From an uncultured Oscillospiraceae bacterium (lineage in GTDB: Bacteria > Bacillota > Clostridia > Oscillospirales > Oscillospiraceae): a stretch of 64,000 nucleotides of DNA. The position numbers were made by a program, and so were the translations under genes. Location of the stretch: NCBI GenBank assembly GCA_944386985.1, contig CALXDD010000001.1, positions 186,001 through 250,000 of the forward strand. Reading direction: 5' to 3'. The notes below the pieces were generated by a model that saw only the letters and a list, made by a program, of their open reading frames with translations, searched no databases and was not told the origin of the DNA. Position 1 is the stretch's first letter. Each line of letters starts with the position of its first letter. Shown piece by piece: positions 27,614 through 35,955 of the stretch.

Positions 27614-28458
27614 GCAAGCAGTATCCCAAACCCAAGCTGGTGCCGGTGCCCAGCACCAACATCATCCCTGAGCGGGATGTGGACAAGAGCCCTATTCTGG
27701 AGTGCCGCAATCTGGGCATTGATTTCGGCGGTCTTTCCGCTGTCAGCGATTTCAACATGGCCATTGGCCGCACGGAGATCGCCGGACTCATCGGCCCCAA
27801 CGGCGCGGGTAAGACCACGGTGTTCAACCTCTTGACCAAGGTCTATCAGCCTACCCGCGGCACCATCATGCTGGACGGGAAGGACACCCATTCCATGACT
27901 ACCGCCCAGGTCAACCGGGCCGGGATTGCCCGGACCTTCCAGAACATCCGCCTGTTCTCCAAACTCAGCGTGGAGGACAATGTGAAGATCGGTCTGCATA
28001 ACCAGGCCACCTACCCCATGTGGAGCGGTATTCTCCGCCTTCCTTCCTACTGGAAGAAGGAGAAGATGGCCCACAACATGGCGCTGGAGCTGCTGAGCAT
28101 CTTTGATATGCAGGATCTGGCGGACCACCAGGCCGGCTCCCTTCCTTACGGCGCCCAGCGCCGTCTGGAGATCGTCCGCGCCCTGGCAACCGGTCCCAGC
28201 CTGCTGCTGCTGGATGAGCCTGCCGCCGGTATGAACCCCTCGGAGACGGCGGAGCTCATGGACAACATCGTCAAGATTCGGGATACCTTCAAGATCGCCA
28301 TCATGCTCATTGAGCACGATATGAATCTGGTCATGGGGATCTGCGAGGGCATCTGCGTGCTGAACTTCGGCAAGATCATCGCCAAGGGCACCCCCGCCGA
28401 GATCCAGGCCAACCCGGCCGTCATTGAGGCGTATCTGGGCAAGAAGAAGGAGGCGTAA
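27610..28458 (+). CDS. livG: Branched-chain amino acid ABC transporter ATP-binding protein
   Basis: This 282-residue ATPase carries Walker A GPNGAGKTT, the LivG-type Q-loop FQNIRLF, a variant signature LPYGAQRRLEI (LSYGxQR type), Walker B LLLLDEPAAGMNP and the switch His in LIEHDMNLVMG. An N-terminal extension of about 30 residues precedes the first strand. It overlaps livM by four bases and is two bases before livF. Confidence 0.93.
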   Translation: MSKQYPKPKLVPVPSTNIIPERDVDKSPILECRNLGIDFGGLSAVSDFNMAIGRTEIAGLIGPNGAGKTTVFNLLTKVYQPTRGTIMLDGKDTHSMTTAQVNRAGIARTFQNIRLFSKLSVEDNVKIGLHNQATYPMWSGILRLPSYWKKEKMAHNMALELLSIFDMQDLADHQAGSLPYGAQRRLEIVRALATGPSLLLLDEPAAGMNPSETAELMDNIVKIRDTFKIAIMLIEHDMNLVMGICEGICVLNFGKIIAKGTPAEIQANPAVIEAYLGKKKEA

Positions 28459-28460
28459 AT

Positions 28461-29168
28461 ATGGCACTGCTGCAGGTCAACGACATCCATGTGTATTACG
28501 GCAGCATCCATGCTGTCAAGGGCGTCTCCTTTGAGGTGAATCAGGGGGAGGTGGTGACCCTGATCGGCGCCAACGGCGCAGGGAAATCCACTGTGCTGAA
28601 CACCGTTTCCGGCCTCCTCCACCCCCGCATGGGCAGCGTGGAGTTTGAGGGCCATGATCTTAAAGGCGTAGCTCCTCACAAGGTAGTGAGCCACGGCCTG
28701 GCCCAGGTCCCTGAAGGGCGGCGGATCTTTTTGCAGATGTCCGTGGAGGAGAATCTGGAGATGGGCGCCTTTACCCAGGACCGGTCTACTATCGCGCCGG
28801 GAATTGCCGACGTGTACGAGCGTTTTCCCAGGCTGAAGGAGCGCCGCAGACAGATCGCGGGAACGCTCTCCGGCGGTGAACAGCAGATGCTGGCCATGGG
28901 CCGGGCGCTGATGAGCAAGCCCAAGCTTCTGATGCTGGATGAGCCCTCCATGGGCCTTGCCCCCATTCTGGTGGAGCAGATCTTTGACATCATCAAGGAG
29001 CTCCATGCGGCGGGCACCACCATTCTGCTGGTGGAGCAGAACGCCCAGGCCGCCCTGGCGGTGGCTGACCGGGCCTATGTCATGGAGACCGGCACCATTA
29101 CCCTCAGCGGCACCGGCGCGGAGCTGATGGCCAGCGACCAGGTGCAGAAGGCCTATCTGGGCGGATGA
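28461..29168 (+). CDS. livF: Branched-chain amino acid ABC transporter ATP-binding protein
   Basis: This 235-residue ATPase is the partner of LivG. It has Walker A GANGAGKST, signature LSGGEQQMLAMGRAL, Walker B LLMLDEPSMGLAP and switch segment LVEQNAQAAL. It is the last gene of the operon, followed by a strong terminator. Confidence 0.94.
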   Translation: MALLQVNDIHVYYGSIHAVKGVSFEVNQGEVVTLIGANGAGKSTVLNTVSGLLHPRMGSVEFEGHDLKGVAPHKVVSHGLAQVPEGRRIFLQMSVEENLEMGAFTQDRSTIAPGIADVYERFPRLKERRRQIAGTLSGGEQQMLAMGRALMSKPKLLMLDEPSMGLAPILVEQIFDIIKELHAAGTTILLVEQNAQAALAVADRAYVMETGTITLSGTGAELMASDQVQKAYLGG

Positions 29169-29182
29169 TCAGAAAATAAAAT

Positions 29183-29222
29183 AAGGAGGCCTCCGGGTCC
29201 TTAGGGACCCGGGGGCCTCCTT
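29183..29222 (+). terminator. Rho-independent terminator of the liv operon
   Basis: An 18-base arm (29183-29200) pairs with 29205-29222 around a 4-base loop; the 3' arm ends in TTTT. Confidence 0.9.
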
Positions 29223-29485
29223 TTGCATAAATGTTCCAAAGTGTGGAGCAAAAAGAATAGTATTTCATGTCGACAACAGGAAACCGGGGATTGCAGAACA
29301 CGAATGTCCTCTTTATGGAGACAGTATAGAAACATTATCCGAAAATAATTCATGAATATTTAATCGAAATTCTGAATACAACTGCGAAAATGAAGAACTT
29401 AATGAAGCGGAAAACAAAAGATCCTTTTCTGATTTTCAAAATAAATTTGATAAAAATGTTTAAAATCGAAAGAATTTCAAATAAA

Positions 29486-29497
29486 ATTGTGCACAAT
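29486..29497. promoter_or_regulatory. Candidate operator palindrome ATTGTGCACAAT
   Basis: This is a perfect 12-bp palindrome. Its half-site TTGTGCA recurs 33 bp downstream (29520-29526), about three helical turns. It lies about 65 bp upstream of the -35 element. It resembles, but does not equal, the Rex consensus (TTGTTAA with TTAACAA). Confidence 0.45.
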
Positions 29498-29561
29498 AGA
29501 TGATAAAAACTACAGTGCGTTGTGCAGATAGACAGTTTTTGTCTGAATTTTAACAATGGTC

Positions 29562-29591
29562 TTGATTTATGAAGAGAGAATATTATACAAT
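29562..29591 (+). promoter_or_regulatory. Promoter of the hydrogenase operon
   Basis: TTGATT at 29562-29567 is followed after 16 bases by TATACA (29584-29589) or after 18 by TACAAT (29586-29591). The start codon is about 55 bases downstream. Confidence 0.65.
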
Positions 29592-29649
29592 ATAGCTGAC
29601 AGGTCCGGGCGGACCGCGGAAACATGAGAAGTGACGATGGGAGGTCATT

Positions 29650-31485
29650 ATGAGCAGATTGGAATTTTATTCCACCAGCGGGTCCCAGGCCGTGGTGGAA
29701 TCCCTGTACCGGGATCTGGAGCACCGGATCGTGGCCAGCCCCCCGGGATTGTGCCCGGTGGATTTGGCGGCGGCCTTTTTGAAGATGTGCCATGCCCAGA
29801 CCTGCGGCAAATGTGTCCCCTGCCGGGTGGGCCTCAGGCAGCTGGCATTGCTGATCGACGATGTGCTGGAGGGCCGGGCCACCATGGAGACCCTGGACTT
29901 TATTGAGACCACCGCTCAAGTGATCTCCGACAGCGCCGACTGTGCCATTGGCTACGAGGCGGCCAACATGGTCCTCAAGGGCATCCGGGGCTTTCGGGAC
30001 GACTACGAGTCCCATGTGAAGACCGGCCGGTGCCTGTGCAACCTGGACCAGCCGGTGCCCTGCGTGGCCCAGTGCCCCGCCGGGGTGGATATCCCCGGCT
30101 ATGTGGCCCTGGTGGGGGCCGGCCGCTACGCCGACGCCGTGCGCCTCATCCGCAAGGACAACCCCTTCCCCGGGGCCTGCGGCCTGGTGTGCGAGCATCC
30201 CTGCGAGTCCCGCTGCCGCCGGAATATGATTGAGGGCGCCGTGAACATCCGCGGCCTCAAGCGCTATGCCGTGGACCATGCGGGCGTCGTGCCCCCGCCC
30301 CCCTGCGCCGAGGCCACCGGCAAGACCGTGGCCATTGTGGGCGGCGGTCCCAGCGGCCTCTCCGCCGCCTTCTATCTCTCCCTCATGGGTCACAAGGTCA
30401 CCGTGTTTGAGGCGAGAAAGCAGCTGGGCGGCATGCTCCGCTACGGCATCCCCAGCTACCGCCTGCCCCGGGAGGAGCTGCAGAAGGACATCGACGCCAT
30501 CCTGGCCACCGGGGTGGAGGTCAATTTGGGCGTCACCATCGGCAAGGACATCTCCCTGGCGGAGCTTCACCGCCGCTACGACGCTATCTACATCTCCATC
30601 GGCGCTCACACCGACAAGAAGGTGGGCATTGAGGGGGAGGACGCCCGGGGCGTCATCTCCGCGGTGGAGATGCTGCGGGCCATCGGCGATGGTTCCATGC
30701 CCGACTTCACCGGCAAGAATGTGGTGGTCATCGGCGGCGGCAACGTGGCCATGGACTGCTGCCGCAGCGCCGCCCGCCTGGGGGCCAAGACTGTCAGCGT
30801 GGCATACCGCCGCCGCCAGCAGGACATGACCGCTCTTGCCGAGGAGGTGGAGGGCGCCATGGCCGAGGGCGTGGAGCTCCTCACTATGATGGCTCCCGTC
30901 CGCATCGAGGCCGACGAGAATGACAACGCCGTGGCCCTGTGGGTCCAGCCCCAGCGGGTGGGCTCCATCGACAGCGCCGGCCGTCCCCGGCCGGAGAAGG
31001 CGGCGGAACCGGAGGTCCGGGTGCCTGCTGATATCATCATCGTGGCCATCGGCCAGAGCATCGAGCTGAAGGCCTTTGAGGAGGCCGGCGTGCCCATCCA
31101 CCGGGGCACCATCGCCGCCCTCTCCAGCGGCGGCATTGAGAACAACGCGGGCATTTTCGCCGGCGGCGACTGCGTCACCGGACCCGCCACGGTTATCAAG
31201 GCCATTGCGGCGGGCAAGGTGGCCGCCGCCAACATTGACGAGTATCTGGGCTTCGAGCACCGTATCGAGGTGGATGTGAAGATTCCCAAGGCCTATCTCG
31301 GCGAGCGTCCCAGCTGCGGCCGCAGCGAGCTGCCCATGGAGAAGGCCTACGAGCGCAAGGAGAACTTCCACTGCATCGAGTGCGGCTTCACCGATGAGGT
31401 GGCCAGGCAGGAGGCCCAGCGGTGCCTCCGGTGCGACCACTTCGGCTACGGCGTATTCAAGGGAGGGAGGACGAAGAGATGGTAA
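29650..31485 (+). CDS. GltD/NfnB-like NAD(P)-dependent flavoprotein with NuoF-type iron-sulfur domain
   Basis: This 611-residue cytosolic oxidoreductase is the partner of the following [FeFe]-hydrogenase. Residues ~40-120 resemble the C-terminal 4Fe-4S domain of NuoF (TCGKCVPCRVGLRQL, then SADCAIG). Residues ~125-225 are the cysteine-rich GltD/DPD domain (CLCNLDQPVPCVAQCPAGVDIPGY and CGLVCEHPCESRCRR). The FAD site VAIVGGGPSGLSAAF begins near 228, and the NAD(P) site VVVIGGGNVAMDC near 357. A short C-terminal segment has CIECGF and CLRCDH pairs. I infer that it moves electrons between NAD(P)H and the hydrogenase. It overlaps hydA by seven bases. Confidence 0.85.
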   Translation: MSRLEFYSTSGSQAVVESLYRDLEHRIVASPPGLCPVDLAAAFLKMCHAQTCGKCVPCRVGLRQLALLIDDVLEGRATMETLDFIETTAQVISDSADCAIGYEAANMVLKGIRGFRDDYESHVKTGRCLCNLDQPVPCVAQCPAGVDIPGYVALVGAGRYADAVRLIRKDNPFPGACGLVCEHPCESRCRRNMIEGAVNIRGLKRYAVDHAGVVPPPPCAEATGKTVAIVGGGPSGLSAAFYLSLMGHKVTVFEARKQLGGMLRYGIPSYRLPREELQKDIDAILATGVEVNLGVTIGKDISLAELHRRYDAIYISIGAHTDKKVGIEGEDARGVISAVEMLRAIGDGSMPDFTGKNVVVIGGGNVAMDCCRSAARLGAKTVSVAYRRRQQDMTALAEEVEGAMAEGVELLTMMAPVRIEADENDNAVALWVQPQRVGSIDSAGRPRPEKAAEPEVRVPADIIIVAIGQSIELKAFEEAGVPIHRGTIAALSSGGIENNAGIFAGGDCVTGPATVIKAIAAGKVAAANIDEYLGFEHRIEVDVKIPKAYLGERPSCGRSELPMEKAYERKENFHCIECGFTDEVARQEAQRCLRCDHFGYGVFKGGRTKRW

Positions 31486-33230
31486 AGATGGTCAATCTGA
31501 CGATCGACGGCGTGGCGGTGTCCGTGCCCCGGGGCACGTCCATTCTCAACGCCGCCCGCAGCGTGGGCATCAACATCCCCAGCCTCTGCTACCTGAAGGA
31601 CCTCAATGAGATCGCCGCCTGCCGGGTGTGCGTGGTGGAGATCGAGGGTATTCAGAAGCTGGTGGCCTCCTGCAACAACCATGTCTGGGACGGCATGGTG
31701 GTCTACACCAATTCTCCCCGGGTCCGGGAGGCCCGGCGGGTGAATGTGGAGCTGATCCTCAGCCAGCACAACTGCGACTGTCCCTACTGCGTCCGCAGCG
31801 GCAACTGTGAGCTGCAGAAGCTGGCCAACGACCTGGGCCTCAGCCACCTCAACTACCACAAAGAGCCCGCGCCCGCCAAATGGGACGTGACCTTCCCCCT
31901 GATCCGGGACGCCAGCAAGTGCATCAAGTGCATGCGCTGCGTTCAGGTCTGCGACAAGGTCCAGAGCCTCAACATCTGGGACATCGCCAACACCGGCTCC
32001 CGGACCACCGTGGATGTGTCCGGCGGTCGGAATATCCGGGAGGCGGACTGCGCTCTCTGCGGCCAGTGCGTCACCCACTGCCCCGTGGGGGCTCTCCGGG
32101 CACGGGACGACACCCAGCGGGCCTTCGCTTACCTCAACGACAAGGATCTCGTCACCGTGGTGCAGATCGCACCGGCGGTGCGGGCGGCCTGGGGCGAGAG
32201 CATGGGGCTCAGCCGGGAGGAGGCTACCGTCAACCGGCTGGTGGCGGCCCTTCGGCGCATGGGCTTCCGCTACATCTTTGACACCAATTTCTCCGCCGAC
32301 CTCACCATTATGGAGGAGGGCAGCGAGTTCCTCCAGCACCTGGGGGAGCCGGATAAATACGCATGGCCCATGTTCACCTCCTGCTGTCCCGGCTGGGTGC
32401 GGTTTATAAAGAGCCAGTATCCCGACATGGTGAAGAATCTCTCCACCGCCAAGAGCCCCCAGCAGATGTTCGGCGCGGTGACCAAGTCCTACTTCGCCCA
32501 GCGCATCGGCGTGGACCCCCACAAGATCCGCTGCATCTCTGTGATGCCCTGTATGGCCAAGAAAGCGGAATGCGCCCTGCCGGTGATGAACGACGCCTGC
32601 GGCGACCCCGACGTAGATCTGGTGCTTACCACCCGTGAGGTGGACCGGATGATCCGGGCGGAGCACATTGACGTTCACGCACTGAAAGAGGAGGAGTTTG
32701 ACTCCCCTCTGGGTGTGGGCAGCGGCGCGGGCGTTATCTTCGGCGCCACCGGCGGCGTGATGGAGGCGGCCCTCCGGTCCGCCTACTATTTGGTCACCGG
32801 GGAGAACCCCGACGCCGACGCCTTTGAGGACGTGCGGGGCCTGGACGGCTGGAAGGAGGCAACCTTCCGGATTCAGGATACCCCCGTGCGGGTGGCGGTA
32901 GCCAGCGGCCTCGGCAACACCCGGCGGCTGATTGAGGCCCTGCGGGCTGGGAAGGTGCAGTACGACTTTGTGGAGATCATGGCCTGTCCCGGCGGCTGCG
33001 CCGGCGGCGGAGGCCAGCCCATCCACGAGGCCCAGGAGCTGGCGGGCCAGCGCGGCCAGGTGCTCTACGGCCTGGACAAGGTCAGCAATCTGCGTTTCTC
33101 CCATGAGAATCCCTCGGTACAGGCGCTGTACAAGGAGTATCTCTCCAAGCCCCTGTCCCACCGCTCCCACGAGCTGCTTCATACTGATCACGAGGCTTGG
33201 GCAATGCCCTTGGCTCCTTCTAAAACGTAA
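31479..33230 (+). CDS. hydA: [FeFe]-hydrogenase catalytic subunit
   Basis: This 583-residue hydrogenase has an N-terminal 2Fe-2S domain (CYLKDLNEIAACRVC), a His-ligated 4Fe-4S site (HNCDCPYCVRSGNC), and two 4Fe-4S clusters (CIKCMRCVQVC and CALCGQCVTHC). The H-cluster motifs are TSCCPGW (~300), MPCMAKKAE (~355) and MACPGGCAGGGGQP (~501). A small-subunit-like tail (SVQALYKEYLSKP) ends the protein. Pairing with a GltD-like flavoprotein matches the glutamate-synthase-linked [FeFe] group A2. The direction (H2 evolution or uptake) is not known. GGAGG eight bases upstream sets the ATG at 31479. Maturases HydEFG are not in the window. Confidence 0.95.
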   Translation: MVKMVNLTIDGVAVSVPRGTSILNAARSVGINIPSLCYLKDLNEIAACRVCVVEIEGIQKLVASCNNHVWDGMVVYTNSPRVREARRVNVELILSQHNCDCPYCVRSGNCELQKLANDLGLSHLNYHKEPAPAKWDVTFPLIRDASKCIKCMRCVQVCDKVQSLNIWDIANTGSRTTVDVSGGRNIREADCALCGQCVTHCPVGALRARDDTQRAFAYLNDKDLVTVVQIAPAVRAAWGESMGLSREEATVNRLVAALRRMGFRYIFDTNFSADLTIMEEGSEFLQHLGEPDKYAWPMFTSCCPGWVRFIKSQYPDMVKNLSTAKSPQQMFGAVTKSYFAQRIGVDPHKIRCISVMPCMAKKAECALPVMNDACGDPDVDLVLTTREVDRMIRAEHIDVHALKEEEFDSPLGVGSGAGVIFGATGGVMEAALRSAYYLVTGENPDADAFEDVRGLDGWKEATFRIQDTPVRVAVASGLGNTRRLIEALRAGKVQYDFVEIMACPGGCAGGGGQPIHEAQELAGQRGQVLYGLDKVSNLRFSHENPSVQALYKEYLSKPLSHRSHELLHTDHEAWAMPLAPSKT

Positions 33231-33241
33231 CACTTTTCACG

Positions 33242-33284
33242 AAAGCAAAGTCCCGCGGATTTGTTCTGCGGGACTTTGCTTTTT
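33242..33284 (+). terminator. Rho-independent terminator of the hydrogenase operon
   Basis: A 15-bp perfect stem (AAAGCAAAGTCCCGC with GCGGGACTTTGCTTT) has an 11-base loop and ends in a T-run. Confidence 0.9.
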
Positions 33285-33305
33285 GTCCCTCCGGCCGGGA
33301 GAGAG

Positions 33306-33340
33306 TTTTTTGTTTCGCTGGCGAGAGAAAAGCTTTTTTA
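33306..33340 (-). repeat. Dispersed 35-bp intergenic repeat, copy B
   Basis: Read on the minus strand from 33340, this matches 30 of 35 bases of 12757-12791, sharing TAAAAAAG and CTCGCCAGCG. Like copy A it lies between converging operons. Confidence 0.6.
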
Positions 33341-33391
33341 CCGGTACCCGCCGGCGGCGAAGCGCCGGGCAGTACACGGCAGGTACCGGTA
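33339..33391. repeat. Nested inverted-repeat (REP-like) element
   Basis: TACCGGTACC (33339-33348) and GGTACCGGTA (33382-33391) form perfect 10-bp arms. Inside is a second hairpin, CCGGCG (33351-33356) with CGCCGG (33363-33368). It abuts repeat copy B in the convergent hydA-kbl gap and has no T-run. Confidence 0.6.
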
Positions 33392-33418
33392 CAATCAACC
33401 GTACCCTCGTCAGAAATC

Positions 33419-33453
33419 AAAAAGGGAGCGCCCCGCAGATGCAGGGCGCTCCC
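33419..33453 (-). terminator. Rho-independent terminator of the tdh-kbl operon
   Basis: A 10-bp perfect stem (GGGAGCGCCC with GGGCGCTCCC) has a 10-base loop and is followed on the minus strand by TTTTT. Confidence 0.88.
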
Positions 33454-33492
33454 AAGGAACGTGCATATTCCCGAAAAAGGAAAAGAAAAGTC

Positions 33493-34680
33493 TCAGATCC
33501 CCATTTCCTTCTTTACCTCGGCAAAGCACCGGACTGCAAAGTCCAGATCCTCCCTGGTATGGGCGGCGGAGATCTGGGTCCGCACCCGGTCCCGGCCCTT
33601 GGGCACCACCGGGTAGCAGAAGCCCACCACATAGACGCCCTTTTCCAGCATCCGGGCGGCAAACGCATTTGCCACCTTGGGATCATAGAGCATCACGGGA
33701 ACAATGGGGTGCTCCCCGGGCAGCAGGTCAAAACCCACCTTTTCCATCTCGGCGCGGAAGTACCGGGCATTTTCATGGACCCTGTCCCGCAGCTCCGTGG
33801 AGGCGGTGAGGATCTCTAACGTCTTCAGTGCCGCGGCGCAGATAGCCGGGGCCACCGTGTTGGAGAAGAGGTAGGGACGGCTTCTCTGGCGCAGCAGATC
33901 CACAATCTCCTTCCGGGCGGCGGTGTAGCCGCCGGAGGCTCCGCCGAGAGCCTTGCCGAAGGTGCCGGTGAGAATGTCCACCCGGCCCATGACGCCGCAG
34001 TACTCCGGGGTGCCCCGGCCGTGGTCTCCCATAAAGCCCACAGCGTGGCTGTCGTCCACCATCACCAGGGCGTCATATTCCTCCGCCAGGTCGCAGATAC
34101 CCCGGAGGTTTGCGATGTAGCCGTCCATGGAGAAGACGCCGTCGGTGGCGATGAGCTTCACCTTGCAGCCCGCCGTCTTGGCCTCCTCCAAACACCGGCG
34201 GAGATCCTCCATGCTGTTGTTCTTATACCGCCAGCGCTTGGCCTTGCACAGCCGCACGCCGTCGATGATGGAGGCATGGTTGAGTTCGTCGGAGATCACC
34301 GCGTCCTCGGGCCCTAAAAGGGTCTCAAAAAGGCCGCCGTTGGCGTCGAAGCAGGAGGAGTAGAGGATGGCGTCCTCCATGCCGAGAAATTCGCTGAGCT
34401 TTCTCTCCAGCTCCTTGTGGATGGCCTGGGTGCCGCAGATGAAGCGGACGGAGCTGAGGCCAAAGCCCCACCGGTCATAGCTGGCCTTGGCCGCTTCCAT
34501 CAGCCGGGGGTCGTCGGAGAGGCCCAGATAGTTGTTGGCGCACATGTTCACCACCCGCTTGGCTGCGGTGGTGTCGATGCGGGAGCGCTGGGGCGTGGTG
34601 ATGATACGCTCATCCTTGTAGGTGCCCTCGGCCCGGATCTGGGCCAGGGTGTCCCGGTACTGCTGCAGTGCGGTCTTCAT
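33493..34680 (-). CDS. kbl: Glycine C-acetyltransferase (2-amino-3-ketobutyrate CoA ligase)
   Basis: This 395-residue PLP enzyme of the alpha-oxoamine synthase family splits 2-amino-3-oxobutyrate with CoA into glycine and acetyl-CoA. Motifs are [44 protein letters not shown] and the PLP-lysine segment [18 protein letters not shown]. It lies 21 bp after tdh, which makes its substrate from threonine. The glycine formed can feed the gcv operon 16 kb away. GGGAGG precedes the start. Confidence 0.96.
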   Translation of the reverse strand: MKTALQQYRDTLAQIRAEGTYKDERIITTPQRSRIDTTAAKRVVNMCANNYLGLSDDPRLMEAAKASYDRWGFGLSSVRFICGTQAIHKELERKLSEFLGMEDAILYSSCFDANGGLFETLLGPEDAVISDELNHASIIDGVRLCKAKRWRYKNNSMEDLRRCLEEAKTAGCKVKLIATDGVFSMDGYIANLRGICDLAEEYDALVMVDDSHAVGFMGDHGRGTPEYCGVMGRVDILTGTFGKALGGASGGYTAARKEIVDLLRQRSRPYLFSNTVAPAICAAALKTLEILTASTELRDRVHENARYFRAEMEKVGFDLLPGEHPIVPVMLYDPKVANAFAARMLEKGVYVVGFCYPVVPKGRDRVRTQISAAHTREDLDFAVRCFAEVKKEMGI

Positions 34681-34701
34681 GGTAGTGTCCTCCCTGTCCT
34701 G

Positions 34702-35745
34702 TTATTGTCGGGTCCAGTCCAGCACCACCTTGCCGGACCGGCCGCTGTTCATGGCCGCAAAGCCCTCTTCAAAGCGGGTGTAGGGGAAGCGGTGGGTGAT
34801 CACCGGGGAGATGTCCAGGCCCCCCTGGACCATGTAGGACATCTGGTGCCAATTGTCCATCTTCCGCCCGTAGATCCCCTGAAGGGTCAGGCCCTTGCTG
34901 ATAATTGTGTTCATGTCCATGGGTACCGGCTGGTTGGCGATGCCGAGAAGGCTGATTTTGCCGCCGTTTCGCATGACAGAGATCATCTGCTTCAGCGCCG
35001 CGCCGCTGCCGCTCATCTCCAGACCGATGTCGAAGCCTTCCACCAGGCCCTGCTTGGTCATGATTTCGCCCAGATCCTCCCTGGACACGTTCACCGCCGC
35101 GTCGGCCCCCATCTTCCGGGCCAGCTCTAAGCGGTACTCGTTGACGTCGGTGATCACCACCCGCCGGGCTCCGGCGTACTTGCAGATGCCTACGGCGATC
35201 ATGCCGATGGGGCCCGCCCCGGTGATGAGCACGTCCTCGCCCACCAGATTCCACATCAAGGCGGTGTGGGCGGCGTTGCCGAAGGCGTCAAAGAAGGCCA
35301 CCACATCCTCCGGCAGGCTCTCAGGAATAAGGATCACGTTGCTGGCGGGAATGCACACATACTCGGCAAAGGCGCCGTCCCGGTCCACCCCCACGCTGGT
35401 GGTGTTCTTGCACCACTGGATGTTGCCGTTGTGGCAGTTGCGGCAGTGACCGCAGGTGATGTGGCCCTCGCCGCTGACCCGCTGCCCCACCTCCAGCCCG
35501 GTGACGCCGGCCCCCAGCTCCGCGATCTCGCCCACATACTCATGGCCGATGACCATGGGAGGCTTGATGTGATCCCAGGCCCAGGGGTCCCAGTTATAGA
35601 TATGTACATCCGTGCCGCAGATTGCCGTCTTGTGCACCCGGATCAGCACCTCGCCGGGACCCGGTTGGGGCACCGGCACCTGCCGCAGCTCCAGCCCCGG
35701 ACCGGCACTGGGCTTTACCAGTGCGTCCATCATTTTCGCACACAT
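34702..35745 (-). CDS. tdh: L-threonine 3-dehydrogenase
   Basis: This zinc-containing medium-chain dehydrogenase (347 aa) oxidises threonine to 2-amino-3-oxobutyrate with NAD+. The catalytic zinc ligands lie in KTAICGTDVHIYNWD and GHEYVGEI, the structural-zinc cysteines in GHITCGHCRNCHNGNIQWC, and the NAD site in VLITGAGPIGMIA. The start at 35745 is eight bases after GGAGG; a nearby ATG at 35749 is out of frame. It is the first gene of the two-gene operon. Confidence 0.95.
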   Translation of the reverse strand: MCAKMMDALVKPSAGPGLELRQVPVPQPGPGEVLIRVHKTAICGTDVHIYNWDPWAWDHIKPPMVIGHEYVGEIAELGAGVTGLEVGQRVSGEGHITCGHCRNCHNGNIQWCKNTTSVGVDRDGAFAEYVCIPASNVILIPESLPEDVVAFFDAFGNAAHTALMWNLVGEDVLITGAGPIGMIAVGICKYAGARRVVITDVNEYRLELARKMGADAAVNVSREDLGEIMTKQGLVEGFDIGLEMSGSGAALKQMISVMRNGGKISLLGIANQPVPMDMNTIISKGLTLQGIYGRKMDNWHQMSYMVQGGLDISPVITHRFPYTRFEEGFAAMNSGRSGKVVLDWTRQ

Positions 35746-35801
35746 TCATCTGTCCTCCATAAAAACACATACTGTTTATCTTTTGTCTCCTTGATAAGGA
35801 C

Positions 35802-35830
35802 AGTATACGACCGTTTTTCAGCGAAGTCAA
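35802..35830 (-). promoter_or_regulatory. Sigma-A promoter of the tdh-kbl operon
   Basis: On the minus strand TTGACT (35825-35830) and TATACT (35802-35807) are separated by 17 bases. The start codon is about 50 bases downstream of the predicted transcript start. Confidence 0.8.
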
Positions 35831-35887
35831 GAAAAATCTTCTATACACGGTCAAAAAATCAATGGATTGTCTGCAGCGCGAGAACAC

Positions 35888-35916
35888 TTGCGCCCGGGCG
35901 GCAATTGGTGTATGAT
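35888..35916 (+). promoter_or_regulatory. Promoter of the PhnD-like lipoprotein operon
   Basis: TTGCGC at 35888-35893 and TATGAT at 35911-35916 are separated by 17 bases, divergent from the tdh promoter. Confidence 0.65.
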
Positions 35917-35955
35917 GGCAGCAGTGTATGGGGAGGGAAGAGGAGGCGACGAAGG

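Larger units (their letters stand above)
29226..29649 (+). promoter_or_regulatory. AT-rich control region upstream of the hydrogenase operon
   Basis: This 424-bp gene-free stretch is clearly AT-rich against the GC-rich surroundings. It holds a 12-bp perfect palindrome (29486-29497), a second half-site TTGTGCA at 29520-29526, and a promoter at 29562-29591. I see no ORF with a ribosome site. The base composition suggests a bent or curved regulatory tract, or a segment of different origin. Confidence 0.55.

Noticed and set aside
29350-31440. A 696-codon minus-strand frame opposite the GltD-like gene
   Set aside because: Shadow frame; the translation is low-complexity (His/Gly/Ala) and turns into random hydrophobic sequence in the AT-rich region.
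31446-33233. A 595-codon minus-strand frame opposite hydA
   Set aside because: Shadow of hydA, whose H-cluster motifs prove the plus-strand frame.
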